From Akkermansia muciniphila (GTDB taxonomy: Bacteria > Verrucomicrobiota > Verrucomicrobiia > Limisphaerales > UBA9464): a stretch of DNA of 39,710 nt. Where the stretch lies: contig CAMDJH010000022.1 of NCBI GenBank assembly GCA_945900455.1, positions 1-39,710 of the forward strand, read 5' to 3'. Below the pieces are notes generated by a model, which was not told the origin of the DNA, ran no database searches, and saw only the letters and a list, made by a program, of their open reading frames with translations. Below are positions 7,298 to 14,790 of this stretch, in pieces (the first letter of the stretch is position 1; every line of letters begins with the position of its first letter). Position numbers and translations under genes: made by a program.

Positions 7298-8173
7298 ATG
7301 AATGCATCCGCGAACCCCTATGTAGACCTAGTGGCTGGTTACGCCCGGCTTTTCCGGGATGGGAAAAACTTTCCGCTCGGTGGAGTTGCCCCCGGTGCTC
7401 ATCCGGCTCGCTCCTTAGACGCCCCGAGAGCCCTAATTTTTTCGCCCCATCCGGACGACGAATGCATTATCGGCGGACTGGCGCTCCGGCTGCTCCGGGA
7501 ATCCGGATGGAAGGTGATCAATGTCGCCGTCACTCAGGGCAGTGCCCGAGCCCGCCAGTCGGAACGTTGGCAGGAGCTGCAGAATGCCTGCCGCTTTCTT
7601 GGGTTCGATTTGCTGGCGACGGCTCCAAACGGGCTTGAAAAAGTAAACGCGAAAGCACGCCAATCTGAGCCCGCGACGTGGGAGCCCATGGTGAATATCA
7701 TTGCGGGGATTCTGAGGAACGAGCGGCCCAGGTTGATTTTTTTTCCGCATGAACACGATTGGAACAGCACCCACATCGGAGTGCATTTCCTCGTAATGGA
7801 TGCACTGCGGTCGATCGGGTCGGCACTGGCCCAGACCGTACATCTTGTCGAGACCGAGTATTGGGGGCAGATGATGGATCCGAACTTGATGGTTGAATTC
7901 AGCGCTGACGACGTTGCGGACTTGGTGACGGGCGTATCCTTTCATGTGGGTGAGGTGAGGCGCAATCCGTTCCATTTGCTTCTCCCAGCCTGGATGCAGG
8001 ACAATGTCCGCCGCGGCAGCGAATTGGTCGGAGGGCAGGGAGAGGCGGCCCCGGGCTATAGCTTTGCGACTCTCTACCGGCATCGTCTTTGGCGGGACGG
8101 CCAACTGGAGAACATTGCAAAACCCGGCCGGAAATTGGGCGCACTCCAGCCTCCGGAAGCACTGTTTGGTTGA
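7298..8173 (+). CDS. PIG-L / LmbE-family deacetylase
   Basis: A 291-residue protein with the family signature HPDDE at residues 51-55 after a hydrophobic strand (ALIFSP), then GWKVINVAVTQGS, a conserved ERWQEL and the second metal-binding region PHEHDWNSTHIGVH. PIG-L/LmbE enzymes are zinc-dependent N-deacetylases acting on N-acetylglucosamine-type sugars or related amides in the cytoplasm. It is the first gene of the sugar operon and its stop overlaps the start of a 49-codon ORF (TGATG). A deacetylase here suggests that an N-acetylated sugar or glycan intermediate is trimmed. The ATG at 7298 fits the normal distance to the HPDDE motif; the ribosome-binding site is poor. The substrate cannot be deduced. 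Confidence 0.85.
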   Translation: MNASANPYVDLVAGYARLFRDGKNFPLGGVAPGAHPARSLDAPRALIFSPHPDDECIIGGLALRLLRESGWKVINVAVTQGSARARQSERWQELQNACRFLGFDLLATAPNGLEKVNAKARQSEPATWEPMVNIIAGILRNERPRLIFFPHEHDWNSTHIGVHFLVMDALRSIGSALAQTVHLVETEYWGQMMDPNLMVEFSADDVADLVTGVSFHVGEVRRNPFHLLLPAWMQDNVRRGSELVGGQGEAAPGYSFATLYRHRLWRDGQLENIAKPGRKLGALQPPEALFG

Positions 8174-8322
8174 TGCTCAAGGGGATAAGCAGCATGGGCG
8201 GACACCAACCATGGGCGGCGACAACCGAATTTGCTTTGCTTGAATCCCAGCCTTTGAAACGGTTGCCGTTCAACTCGGCCGCACATTGGTCGGTCGTGTC
8301 GCTGGTTGAATACTGTTCGTGA
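8173..8322 (+). CDS. Small 49-aa ORF translationally coupled on both sides
   Basis: An ATG at 8173 shares its first base with the deacetylase stop (TGATG), and the TGA at 8320-8322 overlaps the GTG start of the next gene (GTGA). The product begins MLKGISSMGGHQPW and ends SLVEYCS, with no signal peptide or membrane segment. I do not recognise a family. The exact fit between two stop/start overlaps is typical of a genuine gene in a tightly packed operon and unlikely by chance, yet the ORF is short and could alternatively be a remnant. It might encode a small accessory subunit or binding partner of its neighbours. Confidence 0.5.
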   Translation: MLKGISSMGGHQPWAATTEFALLESQPLKRLPFNSAAHWSVVSLVEYCS

Positions 8323-9335
8323 GCAACTCTACTCAGGCCGAGCGCATTTTTGTCATCGGCAGCAATTCTTTTTCGGGTGCCAGCTTTGTTGACTACGCCT
8401 TGTCTCTCGGGGCGGCTGTGGTCGGCACAAGCCGTTCTCCGGAGCTGGCGCCGTGCTATCTTCCCTACCGATGGAGAACCGACGTGGGGCACCTGAGTCG
8501 ATTCCGATTTGAGCAGTTGGACCTGAATAAGGACACGAACCGTATTGCCCGAGCCATTGACGAATTTCGTCCCGAGTATGTCATCAATTTTGCCGCCCAG
8601 AGCATGGTGGCGGAGAGTTGGCTTCACCCTGAGCACTGGTATCAAACGAATGTGGTCGCGAACGTCCTTCTGCATGACAAAATCCGCCATTTTACATTTC
8701 TGAAGAAGTACGTCCATGTGTCGACTCCCGAGGTTTACGGCAGCTGTAGCGGTCTGGTTCCGGAGACGGCGCCGTTGAATCCAAGCACACCCTATGCGGC
8801 GTCTCGCGCCGCGTGCGACCTGCATTTGGCGACGTTTCTGAAGCAGTGGAAATTCCCCGTGGTTTTTACCCGGGCCGCTAACGTCTATGGTCCGGGCCAA
8901 CAGCTCTACCGGATCATCCCGCGCACGGTGTTTTTTGCAAAGACCGGTCGCCGCCTGCAACTTCACGGCGGCGGCCATTCCGTGCGATCCTTTATTCACA
9001 TTCGGGATGTCGCCGACGGCACGCTGCGCGTCGCTCGTCAGGCGCCGCCGGGGGAGGTTTACCACCTGTCCACCGCTTTAAATATTTCCATCCGCGAAGT
9101 TGTTGAGCGGATTTGCCAGAGACTCGGAGCGAAATTCTCCGACGTTGTCGAGGTCGTTGGAGAGCGTCCTGGCAAGGATGCGGCCTATTTGCTCGACAGC
9201 TCGAAAGCCCGCCAGACCCTGGCGTGGAAGGACACGATCCCGTTGGATCAGGGAATCGATGAAACCATTGGATGGATCGAGCAGAACCTGGATGCTCTCA
9301 AACAAACCCCGTGCGATTACATTCACAAACTTTGA
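8319..9335 (+). CDS. NAD-dependent sugar epimerase/dehydratase (extended SDR), YxxxR variant
   Basis: A 338-residue extended SDR resembling dTDP-glucose/GDP-mannose 4,6-dehydratases. The N-terminal Rossmann turn reads VIGSNSFSG (residues 13-20). NFAAQS follows strand 4, then HVSTPEVYGS and NPSTPYAASRAACD. The catalytic tyrosine is Y159, but the partner lysine of YxxxK is arginine (R163). The dehydratase-type acid is E138 in TPEVYG, where 4,6-dehydratases have TDEVYG. It would convert a nucleotide sugar, probably made by a later gene of the operon. The GTG start at 8319 overlaps the stop of the small ORF; the next SDR begins one base after this stop. The Lys-to-Arg change leaves activity uncertain. 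Confidence 0.82.
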   Translation: MSNSTQAERIFVIGSNSFSGASFVDYALSLGAAVVGTSRSPELAPCYLPYRWRTDVGHLSRFRFEQLDLNKDTNRIARAIDEFRPEYVINFAAQSMVAESWLHPEHWYQTNVVANVLLHDKIRHFTFLKKYVHVSTPEVYGSCSGLVPETAPLNPSTPYAASRAACDLHLATFLKQWKFPVVFTRAANVYGPGQQLYRIIPRTVFFAKTGRRLQLHGGGHSVRSFIHIRDVADGTLRVARQAPPGEVYHLSTALNISIREVVERICQRLGAKFSDVVEVVGERPGKDAAYLLDSSKARQTLAWKDTIPLDQGIDETIGWIEQNLDALKQTPCDYIHKL

Positions 9336-9336
9336 T

Positions 9337-10374
9337 ATGCCCCAGAAAATTCTTGTTACGGGTGGATTCGGCTACGTCGGCAGCCGACTAACGCCGCATC
9401 TGCTTCGTTTGGGACATCATGTCCGAGTTCTGGATTTGATGCTCTACACCACGGTCGGATTGGATGCGCTCCAACAGGACAATTCCTTCTCAGACTGGAA
9501 GGGGCGCTTCGAACTCGTCGTGGGTGATATTCGCGACCCGAACGTGGTCGCCCAGGCGGTAGTCGGAATGGATGCGGTCATTCACCTGGCAGCGATTTCG
9601 AATGATCCAACGGGTGACATCGACGAGGTGCTGACGCGTCAGGTCAATTTTGACGCTGTCGGATTGCTGCTGGCAGCGGCGAAGAGTGCTGACGTTAAAC
9701 GCTTCATTAATGCTTCATCGAGCAGTGTGTTTGGCGTTCGCGATGTGGCGGATATCGACGAATCGCTCGAGCCGGAGCCCATCACTTTTTATTCGAAATA
9801 TAAAATGCTATCCGAGTGGCTTATCACGGCGGCGTCGTCACCGACGTTTTGCACGGTGAATATCCGACCGGCAACCATTTGCGGTTATTCTCCCCGGCAA
9901 CGGTTTGACCTGACGGTAAACAAGTTGACGGCGGATGCGGTGAGGAAAAGAGTGATCACGGTGCATGGCGGGCAGCAGCGTCGACCCAACGTCGGGATCA
10001 CCGACATGATCAACCTATACGGGCTGCTCCTGGAAGTGGATGGGAAGAAGCTCAACGGGCGGACGTTTAATTTCGGCTTTGAAAACCTCAAAGTCATCGA
10101 AATTGCTCAGGTCATTCAAAGCGAGCTCAAGAGTCTCGGTGTCGATATCCAGGTGACGGACACCCTCGACAAGCGGGATTACCATATTTCGTCCGCGAAA
10201 ATCGTGCGGGAACTCGGCTACAAGCCGGTCAGTTCCATCCGCGCGGAGGTGGCAAACCTGCGTCGGGTGCTGGAAAGCGGGGAATTTGCCAACGTGGACG
10301 CCGCGGAGTACTACAACATGAAATTCATGAAGGTCTCGCGATCCGCGAAAGCCTACGAATTCACGTCGCGATAG
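9337..10374 (+). CDS. NAD-dependent epimerase/dehydratase (extended SDR)
   Basis: A 345-residue extended SDR. The dinucleotide-binding motif is VTGGFGYVGS (residues 7-16), followed by GDIRD, HLAAISNDPT, then SSSSVFG and YSKYK with the catalytic Y152 and K156. The later VFG, NIRPATICGYSPRQRFD and NFGFEN segments match the sugar-nucleotide epimerases that often accompany heptose or deoxysugar clusters. The open frame extends upstream through the previous gene, but the ATG at 9337, one base after the preceding stop, begins the expected Rossmann strand and is the real start. It probably acts with the preceding SDR on the same activated sugar. Its stop overlaps the GTG of the next gene by one base (TAGTG). 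Confidence 0.87.
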   Translation: MPQKILVTGGFGYVGSRLTPHLLRLGHHVRVLDLMLYTTVGLDALQQDNSFSDWKGRFELVVGDIRDPNVVAQAVVGMDAVIHLAAISNDPTGDIDEVLTRQVNFDAVGLLLAAAKSADVKRFINASSSSVFGVRDVADIDESLEPEPITFYSKYKMLSEWLITAASSPTFCTVNIRPATICGYSPRQRFDLTVNKLTADAVRKRVITVHGGQQRRPNVGITDMINLYGLLLEVDGKKLNGRTFNFGFENLKVIEIAQVIQSELKSLGVDIQVTDTLDKRDYHISSAKIVRELGYKPVSSIRAEVANLRRVLESGEFANVDAAEYYNMKFMKVSRSAKAYEFTSR

Positions 10375-11954
10375 TGCGCTTTGATCCTATGCGGCCGAGT
10401 CCACGGGTCAGCACTCCCGGTGCCGAAAAGGTGGTCGCCTTCGACGCGGCACCCGTTTTTCTTGATGCACTGCGGCAGGCGGGAACCCGGATCGTGCAGT
10501 CGCACGGAGTCTTCGACCTGATTCACCCCGGCCACATTCTTCATCTTGAGGAGGCCCGCGCCCTCGGGGATGTCCTGGTGGTGACATTGACCGCGGACGC
10601 ATTCGTGCACAAGGGACCCGGTCGGCCTTACTTCAACGAGCAGTTGCGGATGCGCAGTCTCGCCGCCCTGGCCTGCGTTGACTACGTGGTGTTGTCGCCT
10701 CATTCCGGGGCGGTCGCGGCCATTGAATGCATCCGTCCGGACATTTACTGCAAAGGCAAGGAATACGAGGATCCGGACTTCGATCTCACCGGGGGACTCA
10801 AGGCGGAGCGTGAAGCGGTTGAGCGCATCGGAGGGCAACTGCGCTATGCCGGGCCGATCAAGTATAGCTCCACCCGGCTCTTAAATCATTTCTTCGACCA
10901 TCTGAGCGGTCCGGTTCGCGAATTCTGTGCTTCTCTCGCGAAGCAGTTTAATCAGCGGGAGTTTCATGACGCCGTTGAGAGCTTTCGCAAATTGAAACTC
11001 CTCGTAGTCGGAGATATTATTTTCGATCGGTATTCGTATGTGAGCGTCCAGGGACTGACTTCGAAGAACCGCATTATCTCCGGACGTTTCTTAGAGGAAG
11101 AGACGCAGTGTGGTGGTGCGCTGGCGGTGTTTCGACATGTCAAAGAATTTGTTGATGACGTGCGATTTGTGAGTTTATGCGGGACGGAACCCTGGGCCCA
11201 GGAGGAATTGCGATTACACGTGGTCCCCGAAGCCGACCGAATCGTCCGCGATCGCGACTTCACCACCGTGGTGAAACAGCGGTTTGTCGAGCCCGTTTCC
11301 GAGGGGAAGGAATTGAGCAAGCTCTTCGCCGTGAATTATCTGGATGCGCGGGTTCCCTCCGCTGAAGTGCAGGAAAAAGTCCTCGAACGGCTCCGCCACG
11401 AAATTCGGGGAGTCGACGCCGTTCTGCTGCTCGATTTCGGGCACGGAATCATGCAAGAGCGGATTCGCGATTTTGTTCAGGCATCCGCCCCCTTTCTCGC
11501 GCTCAATTGTCAGACGAACTCAAACAATCATGGCTTTAACCTCATCACCCGGCAGTATCATCGCGCGGATGCCTTCACATTGGATGTTCAGGAATTGGTT
11601 CTTTCCTGTGGGCAACGATCTCCCGATTTCCCGGTCGAACTGGAGGCGCTGCGCGGCAAACTCAAGGCAACGTTTGGATGGTTGACGCGGGGCGCCGCCG
11701 CAACGATCGGCGTGGCGGCGGGAAGGGATCCGTGCCTTTGCCCTCCGTTGGAATACGACTTGGTGGACACGATTGGTGCCGGAGACGCCTTTTATTCATT
11801 GGCTGCACTCGCTGCGGTGCGCCGGTTGCCGGTATCACTCGGCACATTCCTGGGGCAACTTGCGGCCGCTCAAGCCGTAAAAATCATCGGAAATGCGCAT
11901 CCGATTTCGAAGCAGAAACTGGTGCAAGGGGGTAAATCTCTGCTTAATCTCTAG
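10374..11954 (+). CDS. Bifunctional sugar nucleotidyltransferase / PfkB kinase fusion (HldE domains in reverse order)
   Basis: A 526-residue fusion. Residues about 38-190 form a cytidylyltransferase-like domain with GVFDLIHPGH (HxGH at 51-54), LEEARALGD, MRSLAALACVDYVV and KYSSTRLL, matching HldE domain II. Residues about 205-526 form a PfkB kinase domain with VVGDIIFDRY, QCGGAL and the DTIGAGDAF signature (465-473). In HldE the kinase comes first and makes heptose 1-phosphate, and the transferase then adds AMP. Here the order is inverted. The expected role is phosphorylation and nucleotide activation of a sugar phosphate, possibly a heptose, in the cytoplasm. Nucleotide preference (ADP, CDP, GDP) cannot be read from the sequence. 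GTG at 10374 or ATG at 10389 may start translation; the former overlaps the preceding stop. Confidence 0.87.
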   Translation: MRFDPMRPSPRVSTPGAEKVVAFDAAPVFLDALRQAGTRIVQSHGVFDLIHPGHILHLEEARALGDVLVVTLTADAFVHKGPGRPYFNEQLRMRSLAALACVDYVVLSPHSGAVAAIECIRPDIYCKGKEYEDPDFDLTGGLKAEREAVERIGGQLRYAGPIKYSSTRLLNHFFDHLSGPVREFCASLAKQFNQREFHDAVESFRKLKLLVVGDIIFDRYSYVSVQGLTSKNRIISGRFLEEETQCGGALAVFRHVKEFVDDVRFVSLCGTEPWAQEELRLHVVPEADRIVRDRDFTTVVKQRFVEPVSEGKELSKLFAVNYLDARVPSAEVQEKVLERLRHEIRGVDAVLLLDFGHGIMQERIRDFVQASAPFLALNCQTNSNNHGFNLITRQYHRADAFTLDVQELVLSCGQRSPDFPVELEALRGKLKATFGWLTRGAAATIGVAAGRDPCLCPPLEYDLVDTIGAGDAFYSLAALAAVRRLPVSLGTFLGQLAAAQAVKIIGNAHPISKQKLVQGGKSLLNL

Positions 11955-11964
11955 CGGAATTCGA

Positions 11965-13008
11965 GTGAAAACGATTGCTGCCATCCTGATTGAACAGCGC
12001 CAACCGTTGGTGATTGATGAGGTGGAACTGCCGTCGTTGAGCTACGGGCAGGTGTTGGTGGAGATTCATGCCACCCGCATCTGCGGGTCTCAAATTGGAG
12101 AGATCGACGGAGTAAAGGGACCGGATCGCTGGCTTCCGCACCTTCTCGGCCACGAAGCCGGAGCGACGGTCCTCGAGCTCGGCCCTGAGGTGCGCCACGT
12201 GAAGGTGAACGACCGGGTGGTTTGCCATTGGCGGCCGGGGCGGGGTATTGAGGCGCGGGGGCCGATCTATACCTGGCAGGGCCGCAAGGTAAACGCCGGT
12301 TGCATCACGACGTTTCAGCAGTACGCCGTCCTTTCTGAAAATCGCCTGACTCCGGTGCCGGCGAATACCGACCTGGAGTCGTGTTGTTTGCTTGCGGACA
12401 CGCTGACGACCGGATTTGGCGTCATCAACAATGATGCCACGGTCAAGATTGGCGAATCGGTCGTCGTGATCGGATGTGGCGGAATTGGCCTCGGTGTCGT
12501 CATGGGAGCCAAGCTTGCGGGGGCGCATCCCGTAATAGCGGTCGACCTGCACGACCACAAGTTGGCGGCAGCCAAGGGCCACGGAGCGACTCATGTCATC
12601 AATACCGCCCGAGACGAGCTGATTCCCGCTGCACGGCAAGTTTTGGATGGGGGGTTTGCCGACGTCGTCGTTGACGGCACCGGCAATCCGGGTGTGCTCG
12701 AGAAGGCGTTTGAGCTCGCCGGTCCCCAGGGCCGCTGTATCGGCGTTGGGGTTATGGCGCACGATCGTAAGTTGTCACTCAATACGTTGCCATTGCACAT
12801 GGGAAAGGTATTGCGAGGTTCGCACGGCGGAGACAGCAAGCCGGCCGAGGATATACCGCGCTACCTTCGGATGATTAAGGCGGGGCGGATTGACTTGGCG
12901 GGTTTTGTCTCTCACCGCTGCGATCTTGCTTCGATTAACGACGCCATCGCCAGGATGCGTTGCGGCGAATCGATTCACACCGTCATTCATTTTCAGCACG
13001 GGAAATAA
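11965..13008 (+). CDS. Zinc-type medium-chain dehydrogenase of sugar cluster
   Basis: A 347-residue MDR protein. Catalytic-zinc ligands appear at C40 (RICGSQ) and H63-E64 (GHEAGATV), but the third ligand, cysteine in most alcohol dehydrogenases, is aspartate (D145 in LLADTLTTG). The four-cysteine structural-zinc lobe is absent and replaced by a short GRGIEARGPIYTW stretch. The NAD(P) site is VVVIGCGGIGLG (residues 166-177). It probably oxidises or reduces a hydroxyl of a sugar phosphate or nucleotide sugar. The GTG at 11965 is chosen since the usual first strand (KTIAAIL) follows it; the frame upstream belongs to the previous gene. The next gene begins at the base after its stop, indicating one transcript. 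Confidence 0.84.
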   Translation: MKTIAAILIEQRQPLVIDEVELPSLSYGQVLVEIHATRICGSQIGEIDGVKGPDRWLPHLLGHEAGATVLELGPEVRHVKVNDRVVCHWRPGRGIEARGPIYTWQGRKVNAGCITTFQQYAVLSENRLTPVPANTDLESCCLLADTLTTGFGVINNDATVKIGESVVVIGCGGIGLGVVMGAKLAGAHPVIAVDLHDHKLAAAKGHGATHVINTARDELIPAARQVLDGGFADVVVDGTGNPGVLEKAFELAGPQGRCIGVGVMAHDRKLSLNTLPLHMGKVLRGSHGGDSKPAEDIPRYLRMIKAGRIDLAGFVSHRCDLASINDAIARMRCGESIHTVIHFQHGK

Positions 13009-13854
13009 ATGAGCGCCCTACCGGAACCCGTTGTGATATCCTCCGCAGAGCTGCAGAGGCTCTCCCGGAAGATTCGATATAAGTTGATCGAGATGTCCCA
13101 TCGTTCCGGGGCACCGCATTTGGGATCGGCCATGTCCTGCACGGACATCCTGGTTGCGGCCTACTTTGGGGGCGTTGTCCAGATTGACCCAAAGCAACCG
13201 CAGGATCCCCAGCGCGACCGGTTCATCTTGAGCAAGGGCCATGCCGCCTCCGCGCTTTATGTAACCCTCGCGGAACGAGGCTTCTTTCCCAGGGAGTGGC
13301 TGGAGACCTTTGCAACGCATGGAAGTCCGCTGGCCGAACAGCCCGCTCCCAATTGCGCGCCGGGAGTTGAGCTTGCGACCGGTTCACTCGGGCACGGATT
13401 ACCGGTCGGGGTAGGTGCAGCCCTTGCCGCGCGGATTCAAAAGCGCGACTACCGCGTTTTTGTGGTGATGAGCGACGGCGAATGCAATGAAGGCTCCGTT
13501 TGGGAGGCGGCGATGTTTGCGCCCGCCTGCCGCCTGGAGCGGCTGTGTGTCGTTGTCGATTACAACAAATGGCAGGCCACCGGACGCAGTAACGACGTGA
13601 TGTCACTGGCACCGCTAGTCAGGAAATGGGAGGCGTTTGGGTGGAGCGCTTCGGAAGTGGATGGGCATGACGTCGCGGCGCTTGCGGCCAAAATGTCCCG
13701 CGTGCCCGACGGGACTGGCCAGCCGGTTGCAATCATCGCCCACACCGTCAAGGGGAAGGGAGTGTCCTTTATGGAAGACGACAACAATTGGCACTATCGA
13801 ATCCCGAAGGCGGAGGAAGTGGCGGCCGCAAGGAAGGAGTTGGGCGTCGAATGA
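13009..13854 (+). CDS. Transketolase-like, N-terminal (TPP-binding) subunit
   Basis: A 281-residue protein corresponding to the N-terminal half of transketolase. HRSGAPHLGSAMS (residues 31-43), RDRFILSKGHAASALY, TGSLGHGLPVGVG (124-136) and the diphosphate/Mg site SDGECNEGSVWEA (155-167) followed by VVVDYN are all present, as in split transketolases. With the downstream subunit it would transfer a two-carbon ketol unit using thiamine diphosphate. Placement inside a nucleotide-sugar operon argues for a dedicated, not central-metabolic, role, such as making a ketose phosphate precursor or attaching a two-carbon branch. It overlaps the next gene by ATGA. Confidence 0.88.
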   Translation: MSALPEPVVISSAELQRLSRKIRYKLIEMSHRSGAPHLGSAMSCTDILVAAYFGGVVQIDPKQPQDPQRDRFILSKGHAASALYVTLAERGFFPREWLETFATHGSPLAEQPAPNCAPGVELATGSLGHGLPVGVGAALAARIQKRDYRVFVVMSDGECNEGSVWEAAMFAPACRLERLCVVVDYNKWQATGRSNDVMSLAPLVRKWEAFGWSASEVDGHDVAALAAKMSRVPDGTGQPVAIIAHTVKGKGVSFMEDDNNWHYRIPKAEEVAAARKELGVE

Positions 13855-14774
13855 GAAACGCTTTTGCTCAACAAATTACTTCGCTCGGAGAACAGGATCC
13901 GCGGGTTGTGCTGCTTTCCGGGGACATTGGCAACCGTCTGTTCGATGAATTCAAGGCGACGTGTCCAGGCCGTTTTTACAATTGTGGCGTCGCGGAAGCC
14001 AACATGATTGGTGTTGCTGCGGGCTTGGCAATGAACGGGCTCCGGCCCGTTTGCTATACAATTGCCCCGTTCGTGACGTACCGCTGCATGGAGCAAATCC
14101 GGGTGGATGTATGTTATCACGACGTTCCCGTGACGATCGTCGGCACGGGTGCAGGTCTAGCCTACGCCTCGTTAGGGGCCACGCACCACTCGTGCGAAGA
14201 GATGGGGATGCTTCGGTTGCTTCCCGGTATGTCCGTGTTGGCACCGGCGGACGAATGGGAGGTGCGCGCGGCGGTCAAGGCGGCGCTGAGGCATCCCCAT
14301 CCGGTTTACATCCGGCTGGGTAAGAAGGGCGAACCCGTCATTCACACCGCAGAGCCTGAATTCCGTATCGGCAAAGCCATTCCGATGCGCGCTGGCGATG
14401 CCGTGTGCCTCCTGGCCGCCGGCACCGTTCTTCCGATGGCGATTCTTGCGGCCGATATACTTGGGCAGCGGAACGTCTCGACGGCGGTTTATAGTGTTCA
14501 CTCGATAAAGCCTGTCGACACGGAACTGATGGCGGCTGTGTTTGCGCGGTTCAAATTGGTTGCGACCATCGAGGAGCACAGTGTCTTGGGCGGCCTTGGC
14601 GGCGCGATTGCCGAATGGGCTGCCGAGTTACCTTCGCCACGACCTCCGCATTTGCGTTTTGGCACCGGTGATGCGTTTCTGCACGAGACGTGCGAGCAGG
14701 AGGAGGCGAGAGCGCATTTCGGCCTCACGGCGGCAGCAATCGCTGATCGAATAAGCAGATCACTCGCTTCGTGA
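13851..14774 (+). CDS. Transketolase-like, C-terminal subunit
   Basis: A 307-residue protein matching the pyrimidine-binding and C-terminal domains of transketolase/DXS. GVAEANMIGVAAGLA carries the catalytic glutamate E49 that activates the thiamine aminopyrimidine. GAGLAYASLGATHHSCEEMG is the conserved middle loop, and YIRLGKKGEP plus the C-terminal VATIEEHSVLGGLGGAIAE follow. ATG at 13851 overlaps the stop of the N-terminal subunit (ATGA), the normal coupling for the two halves of a heterotetramer. A longer open frame upstream, starting at 13788, is in the other subunit's coding sequence and is rejected. Confidence 0.88.
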   Translation: MRNAFAQQITSLGEQDPRVVLLSGDIGNRLFDEFKATCPGRFYNCGVAEANMIGVAAGLAMNGLRPVCYTIAPFVTYRCMEQIRVDVCYHDVPVTIVGTGAGLAYASLGATHHSCEEMGMLRLLPGMSVLAPADEWEVRAAVKAALRHPHPVYIRLGKKGEPVIHTAEPEFRIGKAIPMRAGDAVCLLAAGTVLPMAILAADILGQRNVSTAVYSVHSIKPVDTELMAAVFARFKLVATIEEHSVLGGLGGAIAEWAAELPSPRPPHLRFGTGDAFLHETCEQEEARAHFGLTAAAIADRISRSLAS

Positions 14775-14790
14775 TCGGTTGCCTGCCGTG

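Noticed and set aside
7899..9065. 388-codon open frame on the minus strand
   Set aside because: It overlaps the deacetylase and first SDR antisense, is Arg/His-rich and resembles nothing.
9100..9336. Longer N-terminus for the second SDR
   Set aside because: The extension runs through the coding end of the first SDR; the ATG at 9337 begins the expected Rossmann strand.
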